DNA of 36,433 bases from an uncultured Oscillospiraceae bacterium (GCA_944385275.1 CALWWP010000035.1:1-36433); one strand, 5' to 3'. Counted from the first letter of the stretch, positions 24,135-32,811 are shown. The notes: generated by a model not told the origin, from the letters alone. Made by a program: numbers and translations.

Positions 24135-25199
24135 CTAACCGCAGTAAGCTCTACGTGTCGCCTCATACATCATTTCATATCCGCCTTCAACGCGCATTCC
24201 AAATCCGCTGTAAATCGGATATTTTCCAAACTCGTCGACAAACTTTTTGACTATATCCACGTACTGCTCAGGCGTTGCATCCGGATAAATGTCCAAAGGT
24301 GAAACACCAAGCTTGATTTGATCGGAGTACTTCTCGCAAAGCATGCGCTTGTCGTTCATCGGCTGACCATTCCACAAGTCAACTCCAGCTTCTATGTACG
24401 CAGGTACGAGCAGTTCATTCTTTCCGCAGGAGTGCATTTCAAAAGTAATGCCAAGCGAATGTGCTTTGTCTACTACCTTTTTCAGCTGCGGCACAATCAG
24501 TTCAGAAACTGTGCTCAGGCTAAAGAACGGCGCGCGCTGGCTGCCCCAGTCGTCGTGGAATGTGAGTATGTCTATTTTAAAATACTCTTTCAGCAACTCG
24601 ATCATACGCAAATATACCTTGACCACTTCTGAAAGCATGGCTTCAACTTCTTCTGGCTCATCGATAAGAGCATACGTGGCATTTTCAAAGTCCATGAAGG
24701 AAATCATGCGCTCAAACAGTCCATTAAGTATAGTAGCCCCTATCATTCTGCTATTGCGTTCTTTTTCAATAATCTCTGCATTACGCTCACCAGCGCCCTT
24801 CCAATCCCAGCTGTCTACATCCGGGAACTTGAGCACTTCGCGCCACTTCGTAATATCCTCAAGCGTAGGAGCTCCCGGACGCACCATAGAGCCGCCCACC
24901 TGCTCAACGTAAACCCACTCTATGCCAAACATGTCTTTGCCGCCCTTTTCGTCGTTCGGCTTAGTCTCAAACGCAAATCCACGGGCAATATTATCTGGTA
25001 CGCATGCCGGAGTAAAGCTCAAAACGTCTGCCCCGCCCGGCATCCACAGCGGCTTCTCTCCGCGCAGAAACATCTGATAGTTTTCTCTCGGAGTAATTGG
25101 AGTATTTAAAATCGGCGTGCCGCCGCCTTGTCTTCCACCAAGATTGGCATAATAACCTTTGACCTCAAGTTCATCTTTGCTAAAAGGAATATTTGTCAT
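24135..25199 (-). CDS. URO-D-fold protein, probable corrinoid/zinc methyltransferase (paralog 1)
   Basis: This 354-aa paralog has the same putative zinc set: HSCGKNELLVP (H256, C258) and C353, the second-last residue. The N-terminal region (residues 1-60) and the stretch just before the zinc motif differ most between the two copies, which may mean different methyl substrates or a heteromer. Conserved blocks are GGKDMFGIEW, GGSMVRPGAPTLED, KFPDVD and QPMND. AGGAGAG precedes the ATG. It is first in the operon behind a good promoter. A role in demethylating methoxylated or methylamine compounds is possible but unproven. Confidence 0.85.
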   Translation of the reverse strand: MTNIPFSKDELEVKGYYANLGGRQGGGTPILNTPITPRENYQMFLRGEKPLWMPGGADVLSFTPACVPDNIARGFAFETKPNDEKGGKDMFGIEWVYVEQVGGSMVRPGAPTLEDITKWREVLKFPDVDSWDWKGAGERNAEIIEKERNSRMIGATILNGLFERMISFMDFENATYALIDEPEEVEAMLSEVVKVYLRMIELLKEYFKIDILTFHDDWGSQRAPFFSLSTVSELIVPQLKKVVDKAHSLGITFEMHSCGKNELLVPAYIEAGVDLWNGQPMNDKRMLCEKYSDQIKLGVSPLDIYPDATPEQYVDIVKKFVDEFGKYPIYSGFGMRVEGGYEMMYEATRRAYCG

Positions 25200-25263
25200 A
25201 GTCGTTCTCTCCTATTTCTTATGATTTATGATTAATTATTCTTGCGTTTATCATATATCATAT

Positions 25264-25292
25264 ATTGTACAGGAATCTCTGGGGATAGTCAA
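25264..25292 (-). promoter_or_regulatory. Promoter of the URO-D gene pair
   Basis: On the minus strand TTGACT (25292-25287), 17 bp, TACAAT (25269-25264); leader about 60 nt. Confidence 0.78.
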
Positions 25293-25370
25293 TTCAACTG
25301 CGAGTTTCATGCACCATATATAAAATCTCAAGTTATTCTTTGTCTATATTAACATAACATGTTATATAAA

Positions 25371-25405
25371 ATACCCTGTGTCATCCAAATTCTGACACAG
25401 GGTAT
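25371..25405 (-). terminator. Hairpin after lepA
   Basis: Perfect 13-bp stem ATACCCTGTGTCA / TGACACAGGGTAT (25371-25383, 25393-25405), followed on the minus strand by TTTTATATAA. The T-run is modest. Confidence 0.75.
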
Positions 25406-25413
25406 TGATACTG

Positions 25414-27219
25414 CTATTCGTCCAATTTTAATACTGCCATAAAAGCCTCTTGTGGAACTTCCACAGTTCCTAGGCTGCGCATGCGTTTCTTGCCTTCTTT
25501 TTGTTTCTCAAGCAGCTTTTTCTTTCTTGTTATATCTCCTCCATAGCACTTTGCCAATACATCCTTTCGCAGTGCCTTTATTGTCTCTCTCGCTATTATC
25601 TTGCCTCCTACAGCCGCCTGTACCGGGATCTCAAAAAGCTGTCTCGGTATATTTTCTTTCAGCTTTTCGGCTATCCTGCGTCCCCTTGGATACGCCTTGT
25701 CTCTATGCACTATAAAAGACAGCGCATCCACTACTTCTCCGTTTAGAAGTACGTCCAGTTTGACAAGGTCTGAAACCCTATAGCCCTCCATCTCATAGTC
25801 TAAAGATGCGTATCCCTTACTTCTAGATTTCAAAGCGTCAAAAAAATCATAAATTATCTCATTCAGCGGAAGATGATATTTGAGCTCTACTCTTCCGGAA
25901 TCGATATAACTCATGTCTATAAATTCCCCGCGTCTGTCTTGGCACAGCTCCATTATATTGCCCACAAATTCGGTGGGACACATTATCGTACCTATGACAA
26001 AAGGTTCTTCTGCCTTTTCTATGACAGATGGTTCCGGATAATTCAGGGGATTGTCCACCATCAGTACTTCTCCGTCTGTCTTTGTAACTCTGTATATAAC
26101 GCTTGGCGCTGTCGTAATAAGGTCTAAATTATATTCCCTCTCCAGCCGTTCCTGAACGACTTCCATATGCAGTAATCCCAAAAAACCACATCTGAAGCCA
26201 AAACCGAGTGCGGCCGAGCTTTCTGGTTCAAAAGAGAGTGCGGCATCATTGAGCTTTAACTTTTCTAAAGCATCTCTAAGATCAGGATATTTCGCTCCGT
26301 CCGTAGTATAAATTCCGGAGAAAACCATTGGCTGAGCCGGCTTATATCCAAGTAGCGGCTCTGATGCTGGTCTATCCACTCCTGTGACTGTGTCGCCCAC
26401 TTGAGTATCCGCCACGTTTTTAATGCTGGCAGTAAAATATCCGACTTCACCAGCCGTAAGCTTTTCGCATGGTTCCAGTCCTATCGGGCGCATATATCCA
26501 ACTTCCACCACTCTATACTCCGCTCCGGAAGCCATCATCTTTACTTCCATGTCGCGCCGCAGTTCACCATCCATTATCCTCATATAAACTATGACGCCGC
26601 GGAAACTGTCATATTGACTGTCGAAAATAAGCGCACGCAGAGGAGCTGAGCTGTCTCCCTTTGGAGGCGGAACATTTTTAACTATATCTTCAAGCACATC
26701 GTCAATGCCTATCCCTAATTTTGCAGATACCTCCGGAGCATCCATTGCCGGTACGCCTATTATATCTTCTATCTCATGCTTTGTACGCGCAGGATCGGCG
26801 CCCGGTATGTCTATCTTATTTATAACTGGAAGTATCTCCAGATCATGCTCCAGTGCAAGATACGTATTCGCGAGAGTTTGGGCCTCTATGCCTTGCCTTG
26901 CATCTACGACCAGTAGCGCACCCTCGCATGCTGCGAGAGAGCGGGATACCTCATAGTTAAAGTCCACATGACCCGGAGTATCTATCAGATTAAGCTGATA
27001 TGTCTCACCGTCTTTTGCGTGATATGAAAGGCCAACTGCCCTAGCTTTAATCGTAATACCTCTCTCGCGTTCCAAATCCATATTGTCCAAGAGCTGATTT
27101 TCCATATCCCTCGGATCTACAGCCCCGCAGCGTTCTAGCAGTCTATCCGCAAGAGTACTCTTGCCATGATCTATATGTGCAATAATGGAAAAATTTCTAA
27201 TCTTGCTCTGATTTGCCAA
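25414..27219 (-). CDS. lepA: Elongation factor 4 (LepA), ribosome back-translocating GTPase
   Basis: This 601-aa translational GTPase has the G1 motif AHIDHGKST (14-22), G2/G3 elements ([17 protein letters not shown]), NKID, EF-Tu-like domains and the LepA-specific C-terminal domain ending [19 protein letters not shown]. LepA helps ribosome function under ionic or temperature stress and in biogenesis. The start is taken at TTG 27219 ([20 protein letters not shown]), which fits LepA homologs and a GAGGTGG site 6 nt upstream; an in-frame ATG at 27234 is possible. It overlaps the upstream XRE regulator by 23 bp, so the two are translationally coupled. Confidence 0.97.
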   Translation of the reverse strand: MANQSKIRNFSIIAHIDHGKSTLADRLLERCGAVDPRDMENQLLDNMDLERERGITIKARAVGLSYHAKDGETYQLNLIDTPGHVDFNYEVSRSLAACEGALLVVDARQGIEAQTLANTYLALEHDLEILPVINKIDIPGADPARTKHEIEDIIGVPAMDAPEVSAKLGIGIDDVLEDIVKNVPPPKGDSSAPLRALIFDSQYDSFRGVIVYMRIMDGELRRDMEVKMMASGAEYRVVEVGYMRPIGLEPCEKLTAGEVGYFTASIKNVADTQVGDTVTGVDRPASEPLLGYKPAQPMVFSGIYTTDGAKYPDLRDALEKLKLNDAALSFEPESSAALGFGFRCGFLGLLHMEVVQERLEREYNLDLITTAPSVIYRVTKTDGEVLMVDNPLNYPEPSVIEKAEEPFVIGTIMCPTEFVGNIMELCQDRRGEFIDMSYIDSGRVELKYHLPLNEIIYDFFDALKSRSKGYASLDYEMEGYRVSDLVKLDVLLNGEVVDALSFIVHRDKAYPRGRRIAEKLKENIPRQLFEIPVQAAVGGKIIARETIKALRKDVLAKCYGGDITRKKKLLEKQKEGKKRMRSLGTVEVPQEAFMAVLKLDE

Positions 27220-27532
27220 TGTGTTCCACCTCATACTCAATTTTTCTCAAGCAATTAAGGAGTCCGTCTACATACTGCCCCGCTTCTCCCATACCGCGTT
27301 CATTTTTCAGCGGCAAACTCTGTTTAAAGTTTGTGCGTCCTAGCATATAGTCTGACGACACGCCGTAGTATTCACACACACGGCAGATAAAGTCCAATCC
27401 CGGTTCTCTAAGTCCGTTTTCGTAATGGCTAAGCAGAGCCTGTGAAATACCCAGATCCGCCGCCGTTTGCCTTTGGTTGCGTCTGCATTCATGTCTCAAC
27501 GACGAAAGTACCGCCGAAAATTCCTTGTTCAT
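27197..27532 (-). CDS. XRE family helix-turn-helix transcriptional regulator
   Basis: This 111-aa protein has a Cro/CI-type HTH domain (about 7-65): [20 protein letters not shown] contains the recognition helix, and [13 protein letters not shown] is the usual end of the domain. A C-terminal helical tail (about 75-111) probably dimerises. GAGGAGAG lies just before the ATG. It is first in an operon with lepA. Its promoter is divergent from pduL, and three direct repeats lie between the two promoters; it is the obvious candidate to bind them (inference). Confidence 0.92.
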   Translation of the reverse strand: MNKEFSAVLSSLRHECRRNQRQTAADLGISQALLSHYENGLREPGLDFICRVCEYYGVSSDYMLGRTNFKQSLPLKNERGMGEAGQYVDGLLNCLRKIEYEVEHIGKSEQD

Positions 27533-27569
27533 CTTCTCTCCTCTTTTTATAGTTGATTACATTTTGTAT

Positions 27570-27598
27570 ATTATATTGTTAAAATCTATTTTTGTAAA
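27570..27598 (-). promoter_or_regulatory. Promoter of the XRE regulator-lepA operon
   Basis: On the minus strand TTTACA (27598-27593), 17 bp, TATAAT (27575-27570). Confidence 0.78.
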
Positions 27599-27608
27599 TA
27601 AAAATTTT

Positions 27609-27659
27609 CTATCAGACATACATTAACCTATCAGACATACATTAAAATATTAGTCATAC
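27609..27659. repeat. Three direct repeats with 19-bp period between divergent promoters
   Basis: CTATCAGACATACATTAA occurs exactly at 27609-27626 and 27628-27645. A third, partial copy (TATTAGTCATAC, 10 of 12 matches) is in the same 19-bp register at 27648-27659. The array lies between the -35 box of the XRE gene (27593-27598) and that of pduL (27667-27672), a typical place for regulator binding sites. Confidence 0.8.
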
Positions 27660-27666
27660 TTTTTTC

Positions 27667-27695
27667 TTGCCTTTTTCTTTATTCCATGTTACAGT
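27667..27695 (+). promoter_or_regulatory. Promoter of pduL
   Basis: TTGCCT (27667-27672), 17 bp, TACAGT (27690-27695); leader about 35 nt. Confidence 0.65.
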
Positions 27696-27736
27696 TTGTT
27701 TGAATATAAAAACAGATTTTAACGGAGGTTTTTTCC

Positions 27737-28315
27737 ATGGATAATTTTAAAGTAATTATTGAAGGTTCCGGCCGTCATGTACATGTAAGCAAGGAAGATC
27801 TCGAAACTCTTTTCGGCAAGGGATTTGAACTCGAAGTCAAGAAAATGCTGTCCCAGCCCGGTCAGTACGCCTCCAACAGCAGAGTAGACGTCACAGGCCC
27901 CAAAGGCACCATCAAAGGTGTTTCCATTCTTGGCCCTTGTCGTGCTCAGACTCAGGTTGAGCTGTCGTTTACCGATGCCAGAGCTCTTGGTATCAATCCG
28001 CCGATACGCGAAAGCGGCGATCTCGCAGGCAGCGCTCCTTGCACTATCAGCGGTCCTGCCGGCAGTGTTGAGCTGTCCGAAGGCGCTATTATTGCAAAGA
28101 GGCATCTTCATATGACTCCGGAAGATGCTGAAAAAACCGGTATATCCGACAAGGATATCATCCAGATCAAAGTGGACGGAGACCGTGCCCTCATATTTGA
28201 CGAAGTTGTAGCCCGCGTTAGCCCGAATTATGCGACTTACGTTCATCTCGATTACGATGAAATAAACGCCGGTGCTCTGTTCGGAAATCCCACCGGCACG
28301 ATAATCAAAAAATAA
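27737..28315 (+). CDS. pduL: PduL-type phosphate acyltransferase (phosphotransacylase)
   Basis: This 192-aa zinc enzyme exchanges acyl-CoA and acyl phosphate (propanoyl or acetyl). The PduL metal motifs are GRHVHVS (H14, H16), AKRHLHM (H123, H125) and VHLDYDEINA (H170). There is no N-terminal encapsulation peptide before the first motif and no shell protein genes nearby, so it is probably a free cytosolic enzyme and not part of a bacterial microcompartment. GGAGG is 8 nt before the ATG. With phosphoketolase encoded in the same window, conversion of acetyl phosphate to acetyl-CoA is a plausible role. Confidence 0.95.
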   Translation: MDNFKVIIEGSGRHVHVSKEDLETLFGKGFELEVKKMLSQPGQYASNSRVDVTGPKGTIKGVSILGPCRAQTQVELSFTDARALGINPPIRESGDLAGSAPCTISGPAGSVELSEGAIIAKRHLHMTPEDAEKTGISDKDIIQIKVDGDRALIFDEVVARVSPNYATYVHLDYDEINAGALFGNPTGTIIKK

Positions 28316-28320
28316 CTATT

Positions 28321-28353
28321 TAAATGGGTAGGGCGCCCCGCTCTACCCATTTA
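28321..28353 (+). terminator. Hairpin between pduL and the AEC transporter gene
   Basis: Perfect 11-bp stem TAAATGGGTAG / CTACCCATTTA with an 11-nt GC-rich loop, followed by CAATTTT. The weak T-run may allow read-through into the next gene. Confidence 0.65.
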
Positions 28354-28376
28354 CAATTTTATACGGAGAGCCTCTT

Positions 28377-29318
28377 ATGGACAATTTAGTTTTCAGTTTA
28401 AATTCCACCGTACCTATTTTTCTTATAATAGTGCTAGGCTATTTTTTGCGCAGAATAGGCATTATTACGGAGGATTTTTGCTCCGTTGCAGACAATTTCA
28501 ATTATAAAATAGCCATTCCCGTACTGCTTTTCAACGATATATCTTCCAGCAATTTTTCCGAAGTCTTTCAATTTGATTTTTTTCTCTTTTGCCTTATAGC
28601 TACCATACTGAGCATAGCTGCCATCTGGTTCCTTGCACGGCGTTTTTTATCTGACCGTGCAGCTGTAGGGGCTTTTGTTCAAGGTTCCTACCGCGGCAGC
28701 ATAGCCGTTTTCGGTATTGCATTTCTCCAAAATGTCTATGGACATTCCGGTCTTGCACCGCTTGCTGTAGTCGCAGCAGCCCCTCTGTATAATATTGCCG
28801 CTGTGCTTATTCTCACAACCGAAATGTCTTCAAATAAAAAACTCAAAACCAGCGACCTCATTCTCAGCGTTTTGAAAAATCCAATTCTCGATGGTGTACT
28901 GATCGGAATGCTCTTTTCTTTTAGCGGGCTTACAACGCCTGTCATCCTTCAAAAAAGCATATCCAGTGTTTCTTCCCTTGCGACTCCTCTTGCTCTAATT
29001 ATTATAGGAGCTGTATTTGACTGGAAAAAAGCTTTGGGCAAATTCCGCTATTCTCTTACGGCTTCACTTATAAAGCTCGTGTTTATACCCTTGGTATTCC
29101 TTCCGTTTGCAATATTTTTATTTGGATTCCGCGACGCAGCACTTGTCTCAGCACTTATAATGCTCGCTTCCCCAAACGCTCCAAGTTCCTACATAATGGC
29201 GAAGAACATGGGAGGAGACAGCGTACTCGCCTCCGGTACAGTAGTCATGACTACCCTTCTTTCTGCATTTACTCTCACAACGTGGATGTTTGTTTTGCGC
29301 GCTTTGAATTTTATCTGA
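28377..29318 (+). CDS. AEC (auxin efflux carrier) family transporter
   Basis: This 313-aa protein has about ten membrane segments in two five-helix repeats. It starts with the AEC pattern PIFLIIVLGYFLRRIGI, and a C-terminal ASPNAPSSYIMAKNMGGD block is typical of the family's second substrate motif. Bacterial AEC proteins carry organic acids such as malate, malonate or lactate. GGAGAG lies 6 nt before the ATG. It is 61 bp downstream of pduL and no promoter was recognised between them, so co-transcription is likely; export or uptake of a carboxylate linked to PduL metabolism is an inference. Confidence 0.9.
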   Translation: MDNLVFSLNSTVPIFLIIVLGYFLRRIGIITEDFCSVADNFNYKIAIPVLLFNDISSSNFSEVFQFDFFLFCLIATILSIAAIWFLARRFLSDRAAVGAFVQGSYRGSIAVFGIAFLQNVYGHSGLAPLAVVAAAPLYNIAAVLILTTEMSSNKKLKTSDLILSVLKNPILDGVLIGMLFSFSGLTTPVILQKSISSVSSLATPLALIIIGAVFDWKKALGKFRYSLTASLIKLVFIPLVFLPFAIFLFGFRDAALVSALIMLASPNAPSSYIMAKNMGGDSVLASGTVVMTTLLSAFTLTTWMFVLRALNFI

Positions 29319-29346
29319 CGGATTTTCTTTTTAAACAGGAATTTTC

Positions 29347-29376
29347 TTTACGCCTTCCAATAACCCATGCTATAAT
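29347..29376 (+). promoter_or_regulatory. Promoter of the alpha/beta hydrolase gene
   Basis: TTTACG (29347-29352), 18 bp, TATAAT (29371-29376). Confidence 0.6.
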
Positions 29377-29423
29377 TAAGAGAGATGTTTTCCATACTAT
29401 ATATTAAAAAGGAGGTAGTCCCT

Positions 29424-30905
29424 TTGAAAAAGCTTTACGTAAGGCCCCAGCCGCTTGACGGTGACGAACGGCGTCTCGGTAGGCTCGAAGGCACTGTACA
29501 GTATTCCGAAACTATCGATGGTTTTGACCGTACTTGGGAAGAATATGTCCCAACTGACTACGATCCGTCAGTCGCAGTTCCTCTTGTAGTAGAAGTACAC
29601 GGCGGTTCTACGCATAACGCGGCATATATGCGTCCTATGGCATATCTGGCAGAACGCGAAAAATTTATCGTTTTATTCCCCCACTGCATCGTCGAGGGCG
29701 TAACCTGGAACGTATTTAATGAACTTGGCAAAGAAGACGGTATGCCCGATGATATTCACTATTTTGACGTCCTTATCGAGAAAATGTTTGAAAAATACAA
29801 TATAGATAAAACTAGGGTGTACATACACGGTCAGTCTATGGGCGATATGATGGCTACTACATATCTTAAAAAGCGTGCAAACATATTTGCTGCCGGAGCT
29901 CCTTTTTCCGGACCGTCAGGAGCAATGCACCATATAGATTCGGACGGCAATGTAATATATCCCGAGTTTCCCCTTCCAGTCGTGCGTACTCACGGCTCAG
30001 AGGATCTTTCTATGCCCTGCGGCATGGCTCAGCGTCCAAATTGGGAGCTTATACGCAACTCTCCACCCGCCAAGGTCACTATACCAAAGAAGTTCATTGC
30101 TCCTCCTGACAGCCTTCGTCAGGAAAAAATGGAATCTCAGCAACTCATAAATATAAAGCTCTGGCTCGACCGCAACGGCTGCGCCAAGCTTCCCAATGTC
30201 TCCTTGCGCGGCAAATACGGTGTTTTCCAGCATCCCGGCGATCCATTTGATTTTACCTTCTTTGTGGTCGAGGGCGGAGGACACAATCCCCGTCACGAAA
30301 TGTACGACTATCTCTGGCAGTATTTCTTCACGGGTTTTCGCCGCATAGACGGAAAAGTTGTACGCACCGAACCTCAAAAGACCTTTGTTCCTGACTCCGG
30401 AGCTGTCATCCTCGCAGACGGTTCTGACAAGGCATATGTAGACAATAAGCTGACGGACATAGGGGCTCCTGCGAAAGAGGTAGACGGCGTGATTTATGTG
30501 CCGCTTTCCTTTATTGAAACTGCCTATCCCGGCGTGAAGACAGAAATATTTTATGAAGGCGAAGACGGAAAATCCGCGCTTATTAAAAGCGGTGACAATG
30601 AGCTGCAAATATCCACAGGTGCCCGCACCTGTCTTCTCAATCAATACTTCCGCGATATGGAACGCGTTATGCAGTATGACGGTGTGATTTATGTTCCTAT
30701 CGAAGACGTTGCCTCCCTCCTATTTGGCAAGGTATCTTCATCAGGACGCGGCATCCACTACATTTCCGACCACACTGGCACGATCTCATACGATTTTGCA
30801 TACCTTATAGAACTTCTGCTTGGAAAGCGCCGTCTTTTGACTACCAGTGAAATGTATGATCTCGAAGTGGATCAGGTGCGCCGCAAACAGGAAGCTGCAA
30901 AATAA
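29424..30905 (+). CDS. Alpha/beta hydrolase (PHB depolymerase/esterase type) with C-terminal copper-amine-oxidase-N-like domain
   Basis: This 493-aa protein has an alpha/beta hydrolase domain (about 25-310) with oxyanion-hole HGG (59-61), nucleophile elbow GQSMG (S138), acid D194 in HGSEDLSMP and catalytic GGGHN (H287). The C-terminal part (about 325-455) has two VIYVP-containing repeats (DGVIYVPLSFIE, DGVIYVPIEDVA) typical of the copper amine oxidase N-terminal-like domain found on secreted Firmicutes proteins. No signal peptide is present. TTG 29424 is selected because AAGGAGG lies 8 nt upstream; the frame extends to 29385 but overlaps the leader. Esterase activity is likely; the substrate is unknown. 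Confidence 0.85.
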   Translation: MKKLYVRPQPLDGDERRLGRLEGTVQYSETIDGFDRTWEEYVPTDYDPSVAVPLVVEVHGGSTHNAAYMRPMAYLAEREKFIVLFPHCIVEGVTWNVFNELGKEDGMPDDIHYFDVLIEKMFEKYNIDKTRVYIHGQSMGDMMATTYLKKRANIFAAGAPFSGPSGAMHHIDSDGNVIYPEFPLPVVRTHGSEDLSMPCGMAQRPNWELIRNSPPAKVTIPKKFIAPPDSLRQEKMESQQLINIKLWLDRNGCAKLPNVSLRGKYGVFQHPGDPFDFTFFVVEGGGHNPRHEMYDYLWQYFFTGFRRIDGKVVRTEPQKTFVPDSGAVILADGSDKAYVDNKLTDIGAPAKEVDGVIYVPLSFIETAYPGVKTEIFYEGEDGKSALIKSGDNELQISTGARTCLLNQYFRDMERVMQYDGVIYVPIEDVASLLFGKVSSSGRGIHYISDHTGTISYDFAYLIELLLGKRRLLTTSEMYDLEVDQVRRKQEAAK

Positions 30906-31017
30906 TTTTACAGGTATTTAATATTCGTTGGAAATCAAACATACTTTTCCTGCATCACCGGATATAATGAGGATGTAAAATCAATCACTACTTATGTCCA
31001 CCATGGGAGGCGATTTT

Positions 31018-31275
31018 ATGGCTCAGATCTTCAGCGGATGTCCGGGAGCTGGCAGATTTAAAGATCCCGTGATAACTGAAAAAATATGTCCCGTATGCGG
31101 GTCTGTCATTGAGCTTTTTTCAACTGACACCAGCGTTGCCTGTGAGAAATGCGGCTTTGTGGCCTATAACGATCTGCAGGGCTGTTTCCAGTGGTGTAAA
31201 TACGCCGAGCAATGTCTAGGTCACGAGCTATACGAAAAGCTCATGGACAAGAAAGACAAAACTCAGTCCAATTAA
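31018..31275 (+). CDS. Small eight-cysteine zinc-ribbon-like protein
   Basis: This 85-aa protein has eight cysteines: C8; a zinc-ribbon-like set CPVC...CEKC (C24, C27, C42, C45); and a second group CFQWCKYAEQC (C56, C60, C66). The first set could hold zinc like a rubredoxin or ribbon; the second spacing (C-x3-C-x5-C) together with C8 could hold another metal or Fe-S cluster. GGGAGG is 7 nt before the ATG, which rules out a longer start at 30994. A TATAAT box at 30963-30968 without a clear -35 may be its promoter. I do not recognise the family. Confidence 0.75.
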   Translation: MAQIFSGCPGAGRFKDPVITEKICPVCGSVIELFSTDTSVACEKCGFVAYNDLQGCFQWCKYAEQCLGHELYEKLMDKKDKTQSN

Positions 31276-31320
31276 AAAAGATACCGGCATCCTTGTGGGA
31301 TGCCGGTATCTTTTTTAATT
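31270..31320. terminator. Bidirectional terminator overlapping both stop codons
   Basis: Perfect 23-bp arms (31270-31292 and 31298-31320; core GATACCGGCATCC) with a TTGTG loop. The arms include the TAA stops of both the small Cys-rich protein gene and the convergent MFS gene. Confidence 0.93.
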
Positions 31321-32535
31321 CTGTTCTTGTCTCAGCCTATCACTTTTCTTTTCTCTAGAACGAAGAAACATGTAAAGCGGCATTCCAGTTAAAATTATTC
31401 CAGCAAAACAATAATACATAACTCCGTATCCCGAGCGAGACGCAATAAACCCGCCTACCGCCGGGGCTATCGTACAGATGAGATCCTGACCAAGGTGTAT
31501 AGTGGCGGAAGCAACTCCAGCACGTTCTTTGCCAAGCCGCTTGATACACGAGCCCTGAATGCTGGAAAGAGCCACGCCCTGGCTCAAAGCTTTACATACA
31601 CCTGCTATCAATATAAGTGTCAAAGTCTGAGCCGCACCAAGTAAAATCATAGTTAAAGCAGCAAAGAAAAACGCAGGATACAGCACAAACGACAAACCCA
31701 TTTTATCTACTATCTTACCTGACGCAGGACGCATCGCCAACGCCACAACAGAATACATAGTGAAAAACAATGCTACATTCTCGATCCCGCGCTCCTCTCC
31801 GACCAGTGCGAGAAAAGAATTGGCAAGGTGTGTAGTCATCGCAAATAATCCTGCAAGCACCGAATATGGAAGGACTTCTACCGCGATCAAGTTGTTCAAT
31901 TTCAACTTGTGTCTATGAAATTCTCCTTTTTTATGTTTGTACGGAAGCATGCTAAGCAATATCGCTCCTAATATAGAAATACAAAGAGCCGATAAAAAGC
32001 ATATCCTGTATCCAAATTCGTCAGCTACCCACATTCCTATATTCGGTCCTACAGCTTGAGACAAAACTACTCCAAAGGATGTAAAGGCCACCCCTTCCCC
32101 CATGCGGTCACGCGGCATATATTCCGTTGCAAAAGCCGTGCGCGCTACTGACATAAATGCAAATGAGAAGCCCTGCAAAAGCCTACATATGATCACTGCT
32201 ACTATATTGTTGAACAGCAAATAACCCGTAAAAGCCGTTGAAGAAATAAGGATGCTCCCTATCATTACATATTTCCTGTTCAAAAGATCCGAAGCTGCTC
32301 CCGAAAGCGGACGCAGGAACATCGCCATTCCCGACTGCAATCCAACTATCGTGCCAGCCAAAGACAGCGTTGCACCCATATCAACTACATATTTTGACAA
32401 TATCGGACTTATCATCTGATTTGCTGAACCAGTCATAAATCCAAATACCAATACTGCTATAAAAAATGGGTTCCACAGTGTTTTTGGTTCGCTGCTCTGG
32501 TCCATCTCCCGAAATCTGGATAGAAGTGTTTTCAT
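31315..32535 (-). CDS. Major facilitator superfamily (MFS) transporter
   Basis: This 406-aa protein has 12 predicted membrane helices. The loop 2-3 MFS motif reads RPLSGAASDLLNRK, the mirrored loop 8-9 motif RPASGKIVDKMG, and there is a GAASD/GERAGVAS-like symmetry between halves. It resembles drug or sugar efflux members, but the substrate cannot be told. ATG 32535 is used for its GGAAGGAAG site; the frame extends upstream to 32568 without support. It is monocistronic with a perfect consensus promoter, so it is probably well expressed. Confidence 0.9.
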   Translation of the reverse strand: MKTLLSRFREMDQSSEPKTLWNPFFIAVLVFGFMTGSANQMISPILSKYVVDMGATLSLAGTIVGLQSGMAMFLRPLSGAASDLLNRKYVMIGSILISSTAFTGYLLFNNIVAVIICRLLQGFSFAFMSVARTAFATEYMPRDRMGEGVAFTSFGVVLSQAVGPNIGMWVADEFGYRICFLSALCISILGAILLSMLPYKHKKGEFHRHKLKLNNLIAVEVLPYSVLAGLFAMTTHLANSFLALVGEERGIENVALFFTMYSVVALAMRPASGKIVDKMGLSFVLYPAFFFAALTMILLGAAQTLTLILIAGVCKALSQGVALSSIQGSCIKRLGKERAGVASATIHLGQDLICTIAPAVGGFIASRSGYGVMYYCFAGIILTGMPLYMFLRSREKKSDRLRQEQN

Positions 32536-32616
32536 ATCATCTTCCTTCCCATATATTCCGCAAAACACGAATCGGTAAAAAACAGTTTCCGACCATCCCA
32601 GTTAAAATTCAAAAAT

Positions 32617-32645
32617 ATTATAGCACGTTATATATTTTGTGTCAA
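32617..32645 (-). promoter_or_regulatory. Consensus promoter of the MFS gene
   Basis: On the minus strand TTGACA (32645-32640), 17 bp, TATAAT (32622-32617), a perfect match to consensus. Confidence 0.9.
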
Positions 32646-32811
32646 TTTAACGCAGTCTTTCATCGGATTTAAGTACTTTCACTGCCCTGTTTTTTTAATA
32701 AATATACACCTTTTCGGCAAAGTTATATATTATCGCTTGCTCTGTATTTTTTGCATTTCCAGTCTGTATTTTAATATTTTGTAAACTCCTGCTTTTTTAT
32801 AAAAAGAGGGA

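Noticed and set aside
29997..30644. Long open frame opposite the alpha/beta hydrolase gene
   Set aside because: Shadow of a clear coding sequence; no ribosome binding site or recognisable domain.
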